Below are positions 43,721 to 52,052 of a stretch of DNA of 64,000 nt, in pieces. Source of the stretch: Arthrobacter sp. ok362. Its GTDB lineage: Bacteria; Actinomycetota; Actinomycetes; Actinomycetales; Micrococcaceae. How positions within the stretch are numbered: position 1 is the first letter of the stretch; each line of letters starts with the position of its first letter. Both the position numbers and the translations under genes were made by a program. The stretch lies in NCBI RefSeq assembly GCF_900102785.1, contig NZ_FNGC01000017.1:26940-90939 (forward strand), given 5' to 3'. The notes beneath the pieces were generated by a model. That model saw only the letters and a program-made list of their open reading frames with translations, searched no databases and was not told the origin of the DNA.

Positions 43721-45597
43721 CCGAAACCACCCCGGACAGCGCAGCACGCTTCCCGTTCTTCAACGAATCCACCACCCCTGCCGGCGGTGCGGGCTGGGAG
43801 TCGATGTACCCGTACTACCTGGTCCCCTCCGAGGAAACCACGGAGCACGAGAACGCCCAGTTTTGGTTCGCTGACACCATGCACTGGTCCCGCGGCTGCC
43901 ACCCCTTCGACAGCATCGGCGCTGAGGCCGTGTACCTGGGCGTCGGAACGTTCAGCACCCGCATCTTCGCCCTGCCGGTGTCGCTGGGCCTGGACGTCCG
44001 CGTGGTCAACGGGTATGTCTACATCTCGCCGCTGGGCGTTGAGGACCCCGCGCGGATCCAGGAGCGCGTGGCCATCTTCCAGGAACGCGCCGGATATTAC
44101 TACGCCAACTGGGACGAGCTGTACGGCAAGTGGAAGAACAAGATGGAAGGCGCCATCGATTCCCTGCGCACCATCGAGTTCCCCCGCCTGACCGAATACG
44201 ACCCCGCCGAAGTGGTCACCGAAGCGCGCGGCCGGTCCTCGGCCATGGCGGTCATCGAGAACTACCACCGGCTGATCGATGAATTCTTCTCCATCTGGCA
44301 GTACCACTTCGAATTCCTGAACTTGGGCTACGGCGGCTACATCACCTTCTTCCAGTTCTGTAAGCAGGCCTTCCCGCTCATCAGCGAGCAGTCCATCTCC
44401 CGCATGGTGGCCGGCGTCGATGTCCTCGCCTTCCGCCCGGACGACGAACTGCGCAAGCTCGCCGCGCTCTCCCACGAACTCGACTTGAACAGCATCATCA
44501 CCGGCGACAGCGGCCCGGAAGCCATCCTGGCCGCTCTGGCGGAAACAACCAACGGCCGGACCTGGCTGGCCGCGTTCGAAGAGGCCAAGGACCCCTGGTT
44601 CAACTACTTTGCGGAGTACGGTTTCACCCACGACCAGGAAACCTGGGCAAGCGACCTCTCCATCCCCCTGCAAGGCATCTCCCGGTATGCGGTCAAGATC
44701 GCCGCGGGCGAAGACATCTCCCGGCCCATCGAGCGGCTCCGCGACGAACGGGACGAGATCGTGGACGAATACCGCGCCCTCCTCACCGGCGATGAGGCAC
44801 GCCAGTTCGACGAACTGCTCGGCCTCGCCCGGAAGGTCTTCCCCTACATCGAAGAGCACAACATCTACGTGGAGCACTGGTCCCACAAGGTTTTCTGGGA
44901 AAAGGCGTGGGACCTGGCCCGTTTCCTGGTGGATGCCGGCTTCCTCGACACCGCCGAGGACATGTTCTACCTGAACCGCTTTGAGCTGGACACCGCACTC
45001 TTCGATGTCGTGGACTCCTGGGCGATCGGCGTCCCGGCACGTGGCAAGAAGCGCTGGCAGGCCGAAATCGCCCGCCGCCGCCCGATTGTTGCGGCGCTCC
45101 AGGCAGCCAGTGCCCCGCCCGCCTACGGTATCCCGCCGCAGCAGGTCACGGACCCGTTCGCCGTGATGAACTACGGCGTGACCACCGAACGCGTGCAGGA
45201 CTGGCTCGGGGCCTCCGACGGCGCCACTGACAAGCTCAACGGCATCCCGGGCTCCCTCGGAATCGTCGAGGGCCCCGTCCGGGTGCTGCGTTCCGAAAAG
45301 GACCTGCCGCTCCTGCTGCCGGGTGAAATCCTGGTGGCTCCGATTACCGCTCCGTCCTGGGCGGCGGCCTTCGCAGTGGCCACCGGAGTCATTACCGACA
45401 TCGGCGGCATGATGTGCCACGCCGCCATCGTCTGCCGCGAATACGGCATTCCCGCCGTGGTGGGAACCGGCTTTGCCACCGCCCGCCTGACCACCGGCCA
45501 AAGGGTCCGGATCGACGGCAAGGCGGGCACCGTCGTCGTCCTCGAACCGGCCCCCGACACCACCCGCGCAAGTGACACCGCCGCAGCGGTCCGCTAG
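43717..45597 (+). CDS. PEP-synthase-like phosphotransferase, swivelling His-domain subunit
   Basis: This 626-residue protein has a long helical N-terminal region rich in aromatic residues (NAQFWFADTMHWSRGCHPFD, YITFFQFCKQAFPLISEQS). Near the C-terminus is the PEP-utilising mobile domain, with GGMMCHAAIVCREYGIPAVV and the phospho-acceptor His568. It lacks the ATP-grasp domain, which is encoded by the next gene. This two-protein layout, with the His near residue 569 of a roughly 70-kDa subunit, matches phenylphosphate synthase subunit 1 of anaerobic phenol degraders. It would take phosphate from ATP through His568 to an enol or phenol substrate held by the N-terminal part. It overlaps the HAD gene by four bases. 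Confidence 0.85.
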   Translation: MTETTPDSAARFPFFNESTTPAGGAGWESMYPYYLVPSEETTEHENAQFWFADTMHWSRGCHPFDSIGAEAVYLGVGTFSTRIFALPVSLGLDVRVVNGYVYISPLGVEDPARIQERVAIFQERAGYYYANWDELYGKWKNKMEGAIDSLRTIEFPRLTEYDPAEVVTEARGRSSAMAVIENYHRLIDEFFSIWQYHFEFLNLGYGGYITFFQFCKQAFPLISEQSISRMVAGVDVLAFRPDDELRKLAALSHELDLNSIITGDSGPEAILAALAETTNGRTWLAAFEEAKDPWFNYFAEYGFTHDQETWASDLSIPLQGISRYAVKIAAGEDISRPIERLRDERDEIVDEYRALLTGDEARQFDELLGLARKVFPYIEEHNIYVEHWSHKVFWEKAWDLARFLVDAGFLDTAEDMFYLNRFELDTALFDVVDSWAIGVPARGKKRWQAEIARRRPIVAALQAASAPPAYGIPPQQVTDPFAVMNYGVTTERVQDWLGASDGATDKLNGIPGSLGIVEGPVRVLRSEKDLPLLLPGEILVAPITAPSWAAAFAVATGVITDIGGMMCHAAIVCREYGIPAVVGTGFATARLTTGQRVRIDGKAGTVVVLEPAPDTTRASDTAAAVR

Positions 45598-45607
45598 GAG
45601 TTTGACC

Positions 45608-46693
45608 GTGTTTACCCGAGAATTCAACGACCCCACCTGCCAGGACGTCCGGGAAGTGGGCGGCAAGTCCGCGGGCCTGGCCCAAATGACCGCCGCCGGG
45701 CTGCCCGTTGCCCCCGGCTTTGCCGTGACCGCGGCCGCCTACCGGGCCTACCTCCAGACAGGGGGCCTGCAGGAATTCACCCGTGGGGTGCTCGACGGCC
45801 TGGGTACCGGCAGGGAGCAGTCAGCGTTCGACGACGCCGACCGCGACATTAGCGAACGGTTCACCCGGATGCCCCTACCCGATTCGGTAGCGAACGCGAT
45901 ACGTGCAGCGTACGCCAAGCTCTGCGAGGACACCGGCGTGGACAACATCGCCGTGGCCGTGCGGTCCAGTGCCACCGCGGAAGACTCGGTGGGCGCAAGC
46001 TTCGCCGGCGAGTTCGAAACGTGGGTAGACATCGTCGGCGCGGATGCCGTCCTCGAATACGTGCACAAATGCTATGTAAGCGTCTTCGCAGGCCGCGTCC
46101 TCTCCTACCTCGCCGAGAAAGAGATCGATCCGCACGCCATCGAGATGGCCGTGGTGATCCAGAAAACCGTGCGCGCCCGCGCCGCGGGCGTGATGTTCAC
46201 ACTTAGCCCCACCAGCGGTGACCGGTCCAAGATCGTGATGGAAGCCAGCTGGGGCCTGGGCCTGTCAGTGGTGGGCGGTGAAGTGACACCGGACCGCTTT
46301 GTGGTGGACAAGGTGGGCCTCGGCATCGCGGACCGGGTGGTGGGCAACAAAATCATCGAGTACCGCCGCGGTGACGCGCCGGTGGACGTCCCTGCCGAAC
46401 GCCGCGATGTGTTGTGCCTGCAGGATGACGAGGTGGTGGCGCTGGCTACGCTCGGCAAGAAGCTGGAGCGAATCCATCAGGCACCTCAGGACATTGAATT
46501 CGCGGTGGACGAAGAGCTCCCCGAGGGCAGCAACCTGATCCTGCTCCAGTGCCGTCCGGAGACCGTCTGGTCCAATGCCGACCGCAAACCGGCGTTCGAC
46601 GCAACGGCGGGCATGATGTCCTGGATCACCGGCAGCATCTCCGGTGCTACCGCTCCGCCTGCCCACGCGCACGACACCTCACACCAGCACTGA
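45608..46693 (+). CDS. PEP-synthase-like ATP-grasp subunit (PPDK N-terminal domain)
   Basis: This 361-residue protein starts at GTG with AGGAG eight to ten bases upstream. It has the PPDK/PEP-synthase nucleotide-binding pattern: VGGKSAGLAQMTAAGLPVAP, VAVRSSATAEDSVGASFAGE, VMFTLSPTSGDRSK, EASWGLGLSVVGGEVTPDRF and IEFAVDEELPEGSNLILLQC-type ending RPETVW. It supplies ATP-driven phosphorylation of the histidine in the partner subunit upstream, like subunit 2 (about 40 kDa) of phenylphosphate synthase. No third CBS-domain subunit is found. It is the last gene of the rightward operon and is followed by a strong terminator. The short His-rich tail (AHAHDTSHQH) is odd. Confidence 0.87.
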   Translation: MFTREFNDPTCQDVREVGGKSAGLAQMTAAGLPVAPGFAVTAAAYRAYLQTGGLQEFTRGVLDGLGTGREQSAFDDADRDISERFTRMPLPDSVANAIRAAYAKLCEDTGVDNIAVAVRSSATAEDSVGASFAGEFETWVDIVGADAVLEYVHKCYVSVFAGRVLSYLAEKEIDPHAIEMAVVIQKTVRARAAGVMFTLSPTSGDRSKIVMEASWGLGLSVVGGEVTPDRFVVDKVGLGIADRVVGNKIIEYRRGDAPVDVPAERRDVLCLQDDEVVALATLGKKLERIHQAPQDIEFAVDEELPEGSNLILLQCRPETVWSNADRKPAFDATAGMMSWITGSISGATAPPAHAHDTSHQH

Positions 46694-46726
46694 GCCTGAC
46701 GGTACGGGCTTCGGTATCAAATGCCA

Positions 46727-46758
46727 GGAGCTGGCCGCGCAGCAGCGCGGCCAGCTCC
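46727..46758 (+). terminator. Strong 14-bp stem terminator of the carboxylase operon
   Basis: ggagctggccgcgc (46727-46740) pairs perfectly with 46745-46758 around agca. It lies 33 bases after the last gene of the operon. It lacks a U-tract but the GC-rich stem is very stable. Confidence 0.8.
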
Positions 46759-47169
46759 ATATGCGGCGGTGCTGCGGATGGGAACAGCTCTGAGATAATC
46801 GCCCATACCGATATATCGGGACGCGGCCGTGTCGGAATCTCTCTCTGACGAGGGGACACGCTGCGCCCAACGTGGGGACTCGCAGCGTATTCCAGCCCTG
46901 CATACACTGGACTCCCTATCGGTGCCTTGCTACCTAAGCCTCTCAGGAAGGCCTGACAACTACCGGGAATCCCGTTTTGCGCCATATATATGGCTCGTCT
47001 ATCGGACTTGTGGTTTCAGCGTGGCGAGCCAGTTTGTGCCCTGATTTCTGTTGTTCCCCGTTGCTGAGGCTGGCCCAACGAAGGTTCCAAGGATGTAGCG
47101 CGCGCTCTTGAAATCTGAAGAGTGCTGGATGTCAGATGGTCTCAGACAACCGCACCGGAGGAGGTCGCC
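46759..47169. repeat. Dispersed intergenic repeat, copy B, in a gene-free gap
   Basis: 46841-46900 resembles 15331-15395 (ctctgacgagggg, gtggg-gactcg, tccagccct), including the terminator arm and degenerate tRNA-like part, but is more decayed. The rest of this 410-base gap has no supported gene. The ribosome site GGAGGAGG of the VOC gene is at its right end. Confidence 0.45.
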
Positions 47170-47556
47170 ATGACGGTCACTTTCAACCACACCATCGTCT
47201 ACGCAACGGACAAGCGCCGTTCGGCGGAGTTCCTGGCCAACGTACTCGGGCTGCCGGAACCCCAACCTATGTGGTCTTTCATGACCGTACCCCTTGACCA
47301 TGGAGTGGCCCTCGATTTCGCCACGGCGGACCGGCCCATCTCCCCGCAGCACTACGCCTTCCTGGTCAGCGAGGAGGACTTCGACGGAATCTTCGCAAGG
47401 ATCCAGGCCGAGGGCATCCCCTACTGGGCGGACCCGGGACGGTCCCGCCCACAGCAGATCAACCACAACGACGGCGGACGCGGCGTCTACTTCGCGGATC
47501 CTGACGGGCATTTCCTCGAGGCAATCACGCGTCCGTACGGATCGGGTGCTGCATGA
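47170..47556 (+). CDS. VOC family protein (glyoxalase/dioxygenase fold)
   Basis: This 128-residue single-domain protein starts at MTVTFNHTIVYATDKRRSAE with AGGAGG upstream. The paired beta-alpha-beta-beta-beta modules are visible: VYATDKRRSAEFLANVLGLP in the first and YFADPDGHFLEAITRPYGSG in the second. Putative metal residues are His7 (NHTIV), the HYAFLV histidine and the Glu in FLEAI. VOC proteins include glyoxalases, extradiol dioxygenases and drug-binding resistance proteins; which applies here is unknown. It stands alone. The frame extends upstream without homology. Confidence 0.85.
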   Translation: MTVTFNHTIVYATDKRRSAEFLANVLGLPEPQPMWSFMTVPLDHGVALDFATADRPISPQHYAFLVSEEDFDGIFARIQAEGIPYWADPGRSRPQQINHNDGGRGVYFADPDGHFLEAITRPYGSGAA

Positions 47557-47804
47557 TTCCCAGTTGCCGGGTTCGATGCGGTTGGCCCACCACACGCGCC
47601 AACGCTTTCCCTTCAGATTTGCCGACAACGTCGCGACCGTGGCGTGGTCATCCAGTCGGGATAGGGCACCTAACGAGTAACGGTCCAGTAACGTCCGACG
47701 AGAATACTTGAAAGCCCGGTGGGAAGCTTCGATGATTCGCATCTGCCATTGGGGCAATGACCGAATAAGATTGCGACGCGTTAATTTCAGGAGGCCTAAT
47801 CGCC
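47557..47804. other. Short gap with possible gene remnant
   Basis: A leftward frame here reads FKYSRRTLLDRYSLGALSRL, then ATVATLSANLKGKRWRVWWA. It has no family match but looks more protein-like than random. The base composition begins to shift towards AT at its right end, where the next cassette starts with a TTCAGGAGG ribosome site. Confidence 0.3.
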
Positions 47805-48377
47805 ATGGCTGAATTCATTCTTGTAGTGCCTGGCTACGCCGCCATTGCCTCACGGGGTGGCCCTGACGTGTTTGTGAATGTGGACGATCTAGGCTGGACC
47901 GATCAAGCCGGGCTTCGCAGCGGCACCGACGTTCAATTCCGGGGACAGCAAGGCACGTCCATGGAGTTTCATTTTCCTTTCACGACGCCACTCTCCTTCG
48001 GCACCGGGCCGGGAGGTAGTGGCAGCCGGATGAGTATTGGCGGAGCTTTCGTCACTTTCTATGTCCGCAGAACGGTCCCAGTCTCCACGGTGCGGGTGAA
48101 TCGCATTAGAATTTTTGATCGGTTGACCACGTTGTTTGACACCATACCCACACTGGGGCAGTTGAACATGCCGGAACTTGCGGGTGCGCCCCCCGGCTCA
48201 GCAGGGCGATTGGAGGGCCCAGCTCGGTTCATAAATAGCACTGTAAGCGGTCGAAACCTTCACCTCTTTGAGCCCCCAAAGTTCATCAATAAGAGTATAG
48301 GGCTGACGATAACTGTGGACTTTCCCGACGGGGGCGTCATAGGTTTCACTGGTGCCGGCATCCAGCTCGTGAGCTAA
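47805..48377 (+). CDS. Hypothetical beta-rich protein, first gene of the tail-fibre-like cassette
   Basis: This 190-residue protein of unknown family begins MAEFILVVPGYAAIASRGGP. It is rich in Gly, Thr and hydrophobic beta-strand residues and has no signal peptide or membrane helix. A Gly/Ser-rich loop GTGPGGSGSRMSIGGA and the segment FVTFYVRRTVPVSTVRVNRI suggest a jelly-roll or immunoglobulin-like fold. It has a strong AGGAGG ribosome site nine bases upstream. Third-codon positions are visibly less GC-rich than in the flanking operons, suggesting transfer. The next gene starts 32 bases later with its own AGGAGG. Confidence 0.6.
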   Translation: MAEFILVVPGYAAIASRGGPDVFVNVDDLGWTDQAGLRSGTDVQFRGQQGTSMEFHFPFTTPLSFGTGPGGSGSRMSIGGAFVTFYVRRTVPVSTVRVNRIRIFDRLTTLFDTIPTLGQLNMPELAGAPPGSAGRLEGPARFINSTVSGRNLHLFEPPKFINKSIGLTITVDFPDGGVIGFTGAGIQLVS

Positions 48378-48409
48378 ATCAAAGTGAAAGAGACAGGAGG
48401 GCCAAGATT

Positions 48410-48736
48410 GTGACGGACACGAATAGTGGCGCAACGGACCAAACGGTGAGGACGTTCGGTGATTCTCTTATGCGCTCCTTCCGGATCTCCACCCGCGTGG
48501 AGTTGCGAGACGACGCCGTCGGTGGTTCGCTCCAGCGATTCGGGGAAGCTCTGGTGGCGTATCTGGACTCCCAGACGACGGAGGCTTCTGGTTCTCGACT
48601 GCCATTGGACGACAACCGCAACATTGAACTAGCCGAGGTATCAGAGCCCGTATCTACGGGAGCCTACATGGACTTTTTGGCTGCGCTGGTGGACTTCTAT
48701 CGGGGGAGCCGCTCCGTGAACGACTTTCGGGGCTGA
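48410..48736 (+). CDS. Hypothetical protein, second gene of the cassette
   Basis: This 108-residue acidic protein starts with GTG (MTDTNSGATDQTVRTFGDSL), with CAGGAGGG upstream. It is predicted mostly helical (FRISTRVELRDDAVGGSLQR, GAYMDFLAALVDFYRGSRSV) and has no recognisable motif. Its stop overlaps an ATG of the following frame (TGATG), so it is likely co-translated with the tail-fibre-like gene. Codon use is AT-shifted like its neighbours. Function unknown. Confidence 0.55.
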   Translation: MTDTNSGATDQTVRTFGDSLMRSFRISTRVELRDDAVGGSLQRFGEALVAYLDSQTTEASGSRLPLDDNRNIELAEVSEPVSTGAYMDFLAALVDFYRGSRSVNDFRG

Positions 48737-48927
48737 TGTTCGCAGCCGAAGTCGAATCCCAACCCCTCCCCCAGTTGGCCATTGCGAACTGGCGGGCGAG
48801 CGCGGCCAACGTTGCCCCACGCCGCCGACCATGGCAGGCGCCTTGGAGGACAACCGATTTCACATTTTGGTTGCCCGCCTCATTCATCTACTCAACCTGT
48901 AGTAGCGACACTAGGAGTGTGTCTAAA

Positions 48928-49923
48928 ATGCGCGGAGCCATGCAATACGGCGGAGTAAATAACGCTGATCCGGAACTCACCGAGCTTAGATCGACCGGAG
49001 CTGTTTCGCCGGGTGGTGCGACCCCGAATGCCGGAAACACCACACTGCTGGTGACGAACCCCGGGGTCGGGATAGGTGTTCAAGTGGGCGAATGGCCTGC
49101 CATTGGGAGTGCTGGGATTGGCGTGATAAGTTCCGGGAATGCCAAGGGTTTATGGGCCCGAGCGTCCCAAAATCAATTCTGCACAGGCATTGACGCGGAA
49201 GGAAGAAATGGGGTCCGCGGCGTTTCGCTCCAAGGGGATGCAAGTGACGCTGGAGTAGAGGGGACGGCAACAGGCTTCAACAGCAACGGTCTCATCGGCG
49301 AAGCAAATAACGGTCCAAGCTCCTATGGTGTCTGGGGGAAAAGTACGACAGGACTTGCGGGTGCGTTCTACGGACGGGTCCACGTTTTTGGAACGTTGAC
49401 CAAGTCCGGGGGCGGGTTCCAAATTGACTGCCCCGGAAGGGAAACGGAAAGGTATTTGAATCATTCATATGTAGAGTCTGACGACATGAAGAATCTCTAC
49501 GATGGGATGGCTACCCTGGACGAAAACGGCAGCGCCCAGGTAGTTCTTCCCGAGTGGTTTAGTGGCTTGAATCAGGACTATCGCTATCAGCTCACTAGTG
49601 TTGGCCAGCCTGCACCCAACCTTCACATTGCCGAGGAAATTTCAAAAGACGGCTTTCTGATCGCAGGAGGCCTCCCCGGGTCAAAGGTTTCTTGGCAAGT
49701 GACGGGCAATAGGAAGGATGCCTGGGCGGAGCGGAATCGGATCCCGGTGGAAGAGCCTAAGCCCCATGAGATGCTCGGGCGATACCTTCATCCGGAGGTT
49801 TTCGGCAAGCCGGATACGGAGGGTGAACAGTACCTTCGGGAGGAAATGCTGAACGCGCGCCGGAAGGGTATTAACGGGGTGCAGCCAGGAGACCTTGAGC
49901 CAGACGCGGAGCTTCCCCGCTAG
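48928..49923 (+). CDS. Tail-fibre-like protein (S74-associated C-terminal domain type)
   Basis: This 331-residue protein starts at MRGAMQYGGVNNADPELTEL, with AGGAG ten bases upstream; the frame is open back to 48736. The first half is Gly/Asn-rich repetitive beta sequence (VGIGVQVGEWPAIGSAGIGV, GNAKGLWARASQNQFCTGID, VRGVSLQGDASDAGVEGTAT), as in phage-tail and surface fibres. The second half has a conserved domain: YLNHSYVESDDMKNLYDGMA, VVLPEWFSGLNQDYRYQLTS, PAPNLHIAEEISKDGFLIAG and SKVSWQVTGNRKDAWAERNR. This domain is widespread in bacterial fibre or S74-type proteins. No secretion signal or baseplate genes are near. Composition is AT-shifted. Confidence 0.7.
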   Translation: MRGAMQYGGVNNADPELTELRSTGAVSPGGATPNAGNTTLLVTNPGVGIGVQVGEWPAIGSAGIGVISSGNAKGLWARASQNQFCTGIDAEGRNGVRGVSLQGDASDAGVEGTATGFNSNGLIGEANNGPSSYGVWGKSTTGLAGAFYGRVHVFGTLTKSGGGFQIDCPGRETERYLNHSYVESDDMKNLYDGMATLDENGSAQVVLPEWFSGLNQDYRYQLTSVGQPAPNLHIAEEISKDGFLIAGGLPGSKVSWQVTGNRKDAWAERNRIPVEEPKPHEMLGRYLHPEVFGKPDTEGEQYLREEMLNARRKGINGVQPGDLEPDAELPR

Positions 49924-50697
49924 CCTTGGTAGGGTGATGTTCGGCTGGTAGCTAGCGAAACGGGTGTCGCGATGGTTCGCATGGTGCTACGAAGCGAATG
50001 CGGGGATGGCGCGACAACGGCAGCATTGACCTCGCCCTACCCTGCGCCCCGGACGGGAATTAGACGCCGGATGGCGTGCGGTCATTCTGAACGGCCCAAC
50101 GATAGCTGGGCGGGCCCTCCGCGCAACCAGGGCGCTGCCGCGCCGGCCCCGGGAACCGCAAACTTCCCCGCGGCGTGACTGCTCCTGCAGCTGGACGAAG
50201 TTTCCGAACCCCGACGCCGGTTCCCCAAGTTGCACTGCAGCGCCTCGACCCAGCAGCCGGTCCCCTACCAGAACGACGCCCCCAGCCCCACGACACGAGC
50301 GTAATCACGACTCGAAGGCTGCTACGCCGCGCACAACCACGCCATAACCGAGCTGACTCACCAGGCTATTTTGACTCGAACAGCCCCGGATGCACCACTG
50401 GTGAGACGAGATACGGTGAGACGCGTTTCCGAGACATAGGTAGGCCGGCTCTTCCGCCAGCTCGGGCGGCTCCTCCAAGCTGCGAGGGTTGTCTTGAAAA
50501 GCTGTTGTTTACCGAGACGGAATCTGGCCCGCTAGCCGTACGGGTTCCCATGATCCTGGGCCGTGGAAACGGGACCTGCTGGTTATTGCAGAGGAAGCGG
50601 AGCATACTCGAAGGACAGCCGCACTTGCTGCTACGTCGTCCTCCGGTGCCCCCCGTCAAGGGTTGTTGTCAGGGCCCAATGAGGAATGAGGCCAGTC
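49924..50697. other. Intergenic, no supported gene
   Basis: These 774 bases between the tail-fibre-like gene and the second GAF-ANTAR gene contain long frames without family homology. No hairpin with terminator character, no repeat of the A/B/C type and no transposase signature was recognised. GC content returns to the window norm. Confidence 0.4.
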
Positions 50698-51441
50698 ATG
50701 GCCGACGACACACGTCTACTATTCCCGGATCTCCTCGTCGACCACTTGCAGGATCTTGTCCTGAAAACCGAGGACGTAAAGGAGATGCTGGACGAACTCG
50801 CCGAGTTCTCCGCCGTCACTTTGGCCGACCCAGCCATCGCCTTCTGCAGCATCACGCTGATTCAGCGAAAGAAACCAGTGACCGTGGCCAGCAACGAAGA
50901 CAGCGCGCTCCGTCTGGACGAAACGCAATATAGTGCTGGCGATGGGCCCTGCCTGTCAGCGATCCGCCAGCAGCTCGTCGTGCATGTACCTGACTTGACT
51001 AACGAGGACCGCTGGCCCGCGTACACTGCCGCGGCGCTGGAGGCGGGAGTAGGATCCAGCCTCTCCGTGCCGCTGGTCCTTGAGGGGGAAGCGGAGGCGG
51101 GCCTTAACTTTTACTCCACCCGGTCCCATGGCTTCACCGGTGAAGACATCAGCATGGTCGAAACGTATTCATATCATGCGTCTAAGGCACTTCGCCTGGC
51201 CGTACGAATCAGCCAACTGGCCGAGGCGAAAGCCCACCTCATTGCTGCTATGGAATCCCGGACCACCATCGACCTGGCGACTGGCGCCATCATGGCGCAG
51301 AACCGCTGCAGCCAGGAGGCGGCCATTAGGATCCTGAGAATCGCTTCCAACACCCGGAACGTCAAACTCCGGGACATCGCCGCGTCGGTGGTCGCGTCAA
51401 TATCGCACGACCCGAGAGTCCGGACGCACTTCGACGCGTAA
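50698..51441 (+). CDS. GAF and ANTAR domain protein
   Basis: This 247-residue regulator starts at MADDTRLLFPDLLVDHLQDL. The GAF domain (about residues 20-170) includes YSAGDGPCLSAIRQQLVVHV and GVGSSLSVPLVLEGEAEAGL. The C-terminal ANTAR domain (about 180-240) has LIAAMESRTTIDLATGAIMA, RCSQEAAIRILRIASNTRN and KLRDIAASVVAS. It should act as a signal-controlled RNA-binding antiterminator. It is a paralogue of the protein at 21541-22275, with an identical RTHFDA terminus. The AATGAGGAATGAGG sequence upstream may serve as ribosome site. Its target RNA was not found in the window. Confidence 0.9.
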   Translation: MADDTRLLFPDLLVDHLQDLVLKTEDVKEMLDELAEFSAVTLADPAIAFCSITLIQRKKPVTVASNEDSALRLDETQYSAGDGPCLSAIRQQLVVHVPDLTNEDRWPAYTAAALEAGVGSSLSVPLVLEGEAEAGLNFYSTRSHGFTGEDISMVETYSYHASKALRLAVRISQLAEAKAHLIAAMESRTTIDLATGAIMAQNRCSQEAAIRILRIASNTRNVKLRDIAASVVASISHDPRVRTHFDA

Positions 51442-51746
51442 GGACGTTCTTAGGGGGTCCGTGATGCCGAGCAGCTTCCAGCCCCAAGAGTACAGAGAGG
51501 TAGAAGACGCGCAGCCGGCGGGGTGAGCGGGGCTGGCACGCAACCGTCAGCGGGCCCGGTATTAAATCCCACGGCGCAGCAGGTCGGCTTGCCCCGAGCG
51601 ATGACAGCGTAAGCGGCCGCCCGTCCTCCCCCACCAGCCGCAGCCATGCGACACTGATCGCCCTGGCACTGGAAGGGACCTCGTCGTGCGGCAGCGCAGT
51701 TACAGGGTGGGGGACCAAGCACGCGGCGTGATGAGCGCCGGCTCGG
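51442..51746. other. Convergent gap, nothing recognised
   Basis: About 305 bases separate the GAF-ANTAR gene from the convergent small gene. No terminator with a long stem and no gene was recognised. Confidence 0.4.
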
Positions 51747-51938
51747 TTACGTTTCGGCGTGGGCGTGTCCAATGAGGGTTGCCCTGTCGCCGTCGGAGCT
51801 TTCGAGTTCGAGGATCACCAGCTTCCGCTGACGGCGCCGGCTGAGAACCCGAAATTCGATATTTTGGATGCGCAGCGCGTCCCCTGCCCGGACGCGTTTC
51901 AGTGCCACCCTGCGCGGCTCCTGCATGCGGGAAGTCAT
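51747..51938 (-). CDS. Small basic conserved hypothetical protein
   Basis: This 63-residue protein starts at MTSRMQEPRRVALKRVRAGD, with GGAGAGG about 12 bases upstream; a longer frame to 52001 is possible. It is basic and beta-rich (LRIQNIEFRVLSRRRQRKLV, ILELESSDGDRATLIGHAHA), suggesting a small barrel or KOW/SH3-like fold. The pattern DALRIQNIEFRVLS with alternating hydrophobics supports a real protein. It is transcribed with the glycosyltransferase upstream on the same strand, 114 bases apart. Function unknown. Confidence 0.6.
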   Translation of the reverse strand: MTSRMQEPRRVALKRVRAGDALRIQNIEFRVLSRRRQRKLVILELESSDGDRATLIGHAHAET

Positions 51939-52052
51939 GCTTATCGTCGTCCTCTCCTGACTGGCACAACCAGTGGATTCCTGGGGGCAGCATCCGGCCA
52001 TTGCTTATGGAAGGTTCCACGGGCCTAGCGCAGTTTCCGGGTTGCCCGGTTC

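Noticed and set aside
43333..45666. A 777-codon open frame antisense to the PEP-synthase-like His-domain gene
   Set aside because: It is a high-GC shadow frame: the plus-strand protein has clear family motifs and the antisense translation has none.
33184..46693. The cluster as an ordinary acetyl/propionyl-CoA carboxylase or leucine-catabolism operon
   Set aside because: The transferase is of the HMGL/5S type, not the crotonase-type CoA carboxyltransferase. No acyl-CoA dehydrogenase or enoyl-CoA hydratase is present, and the split phosphotransferase has no role there.
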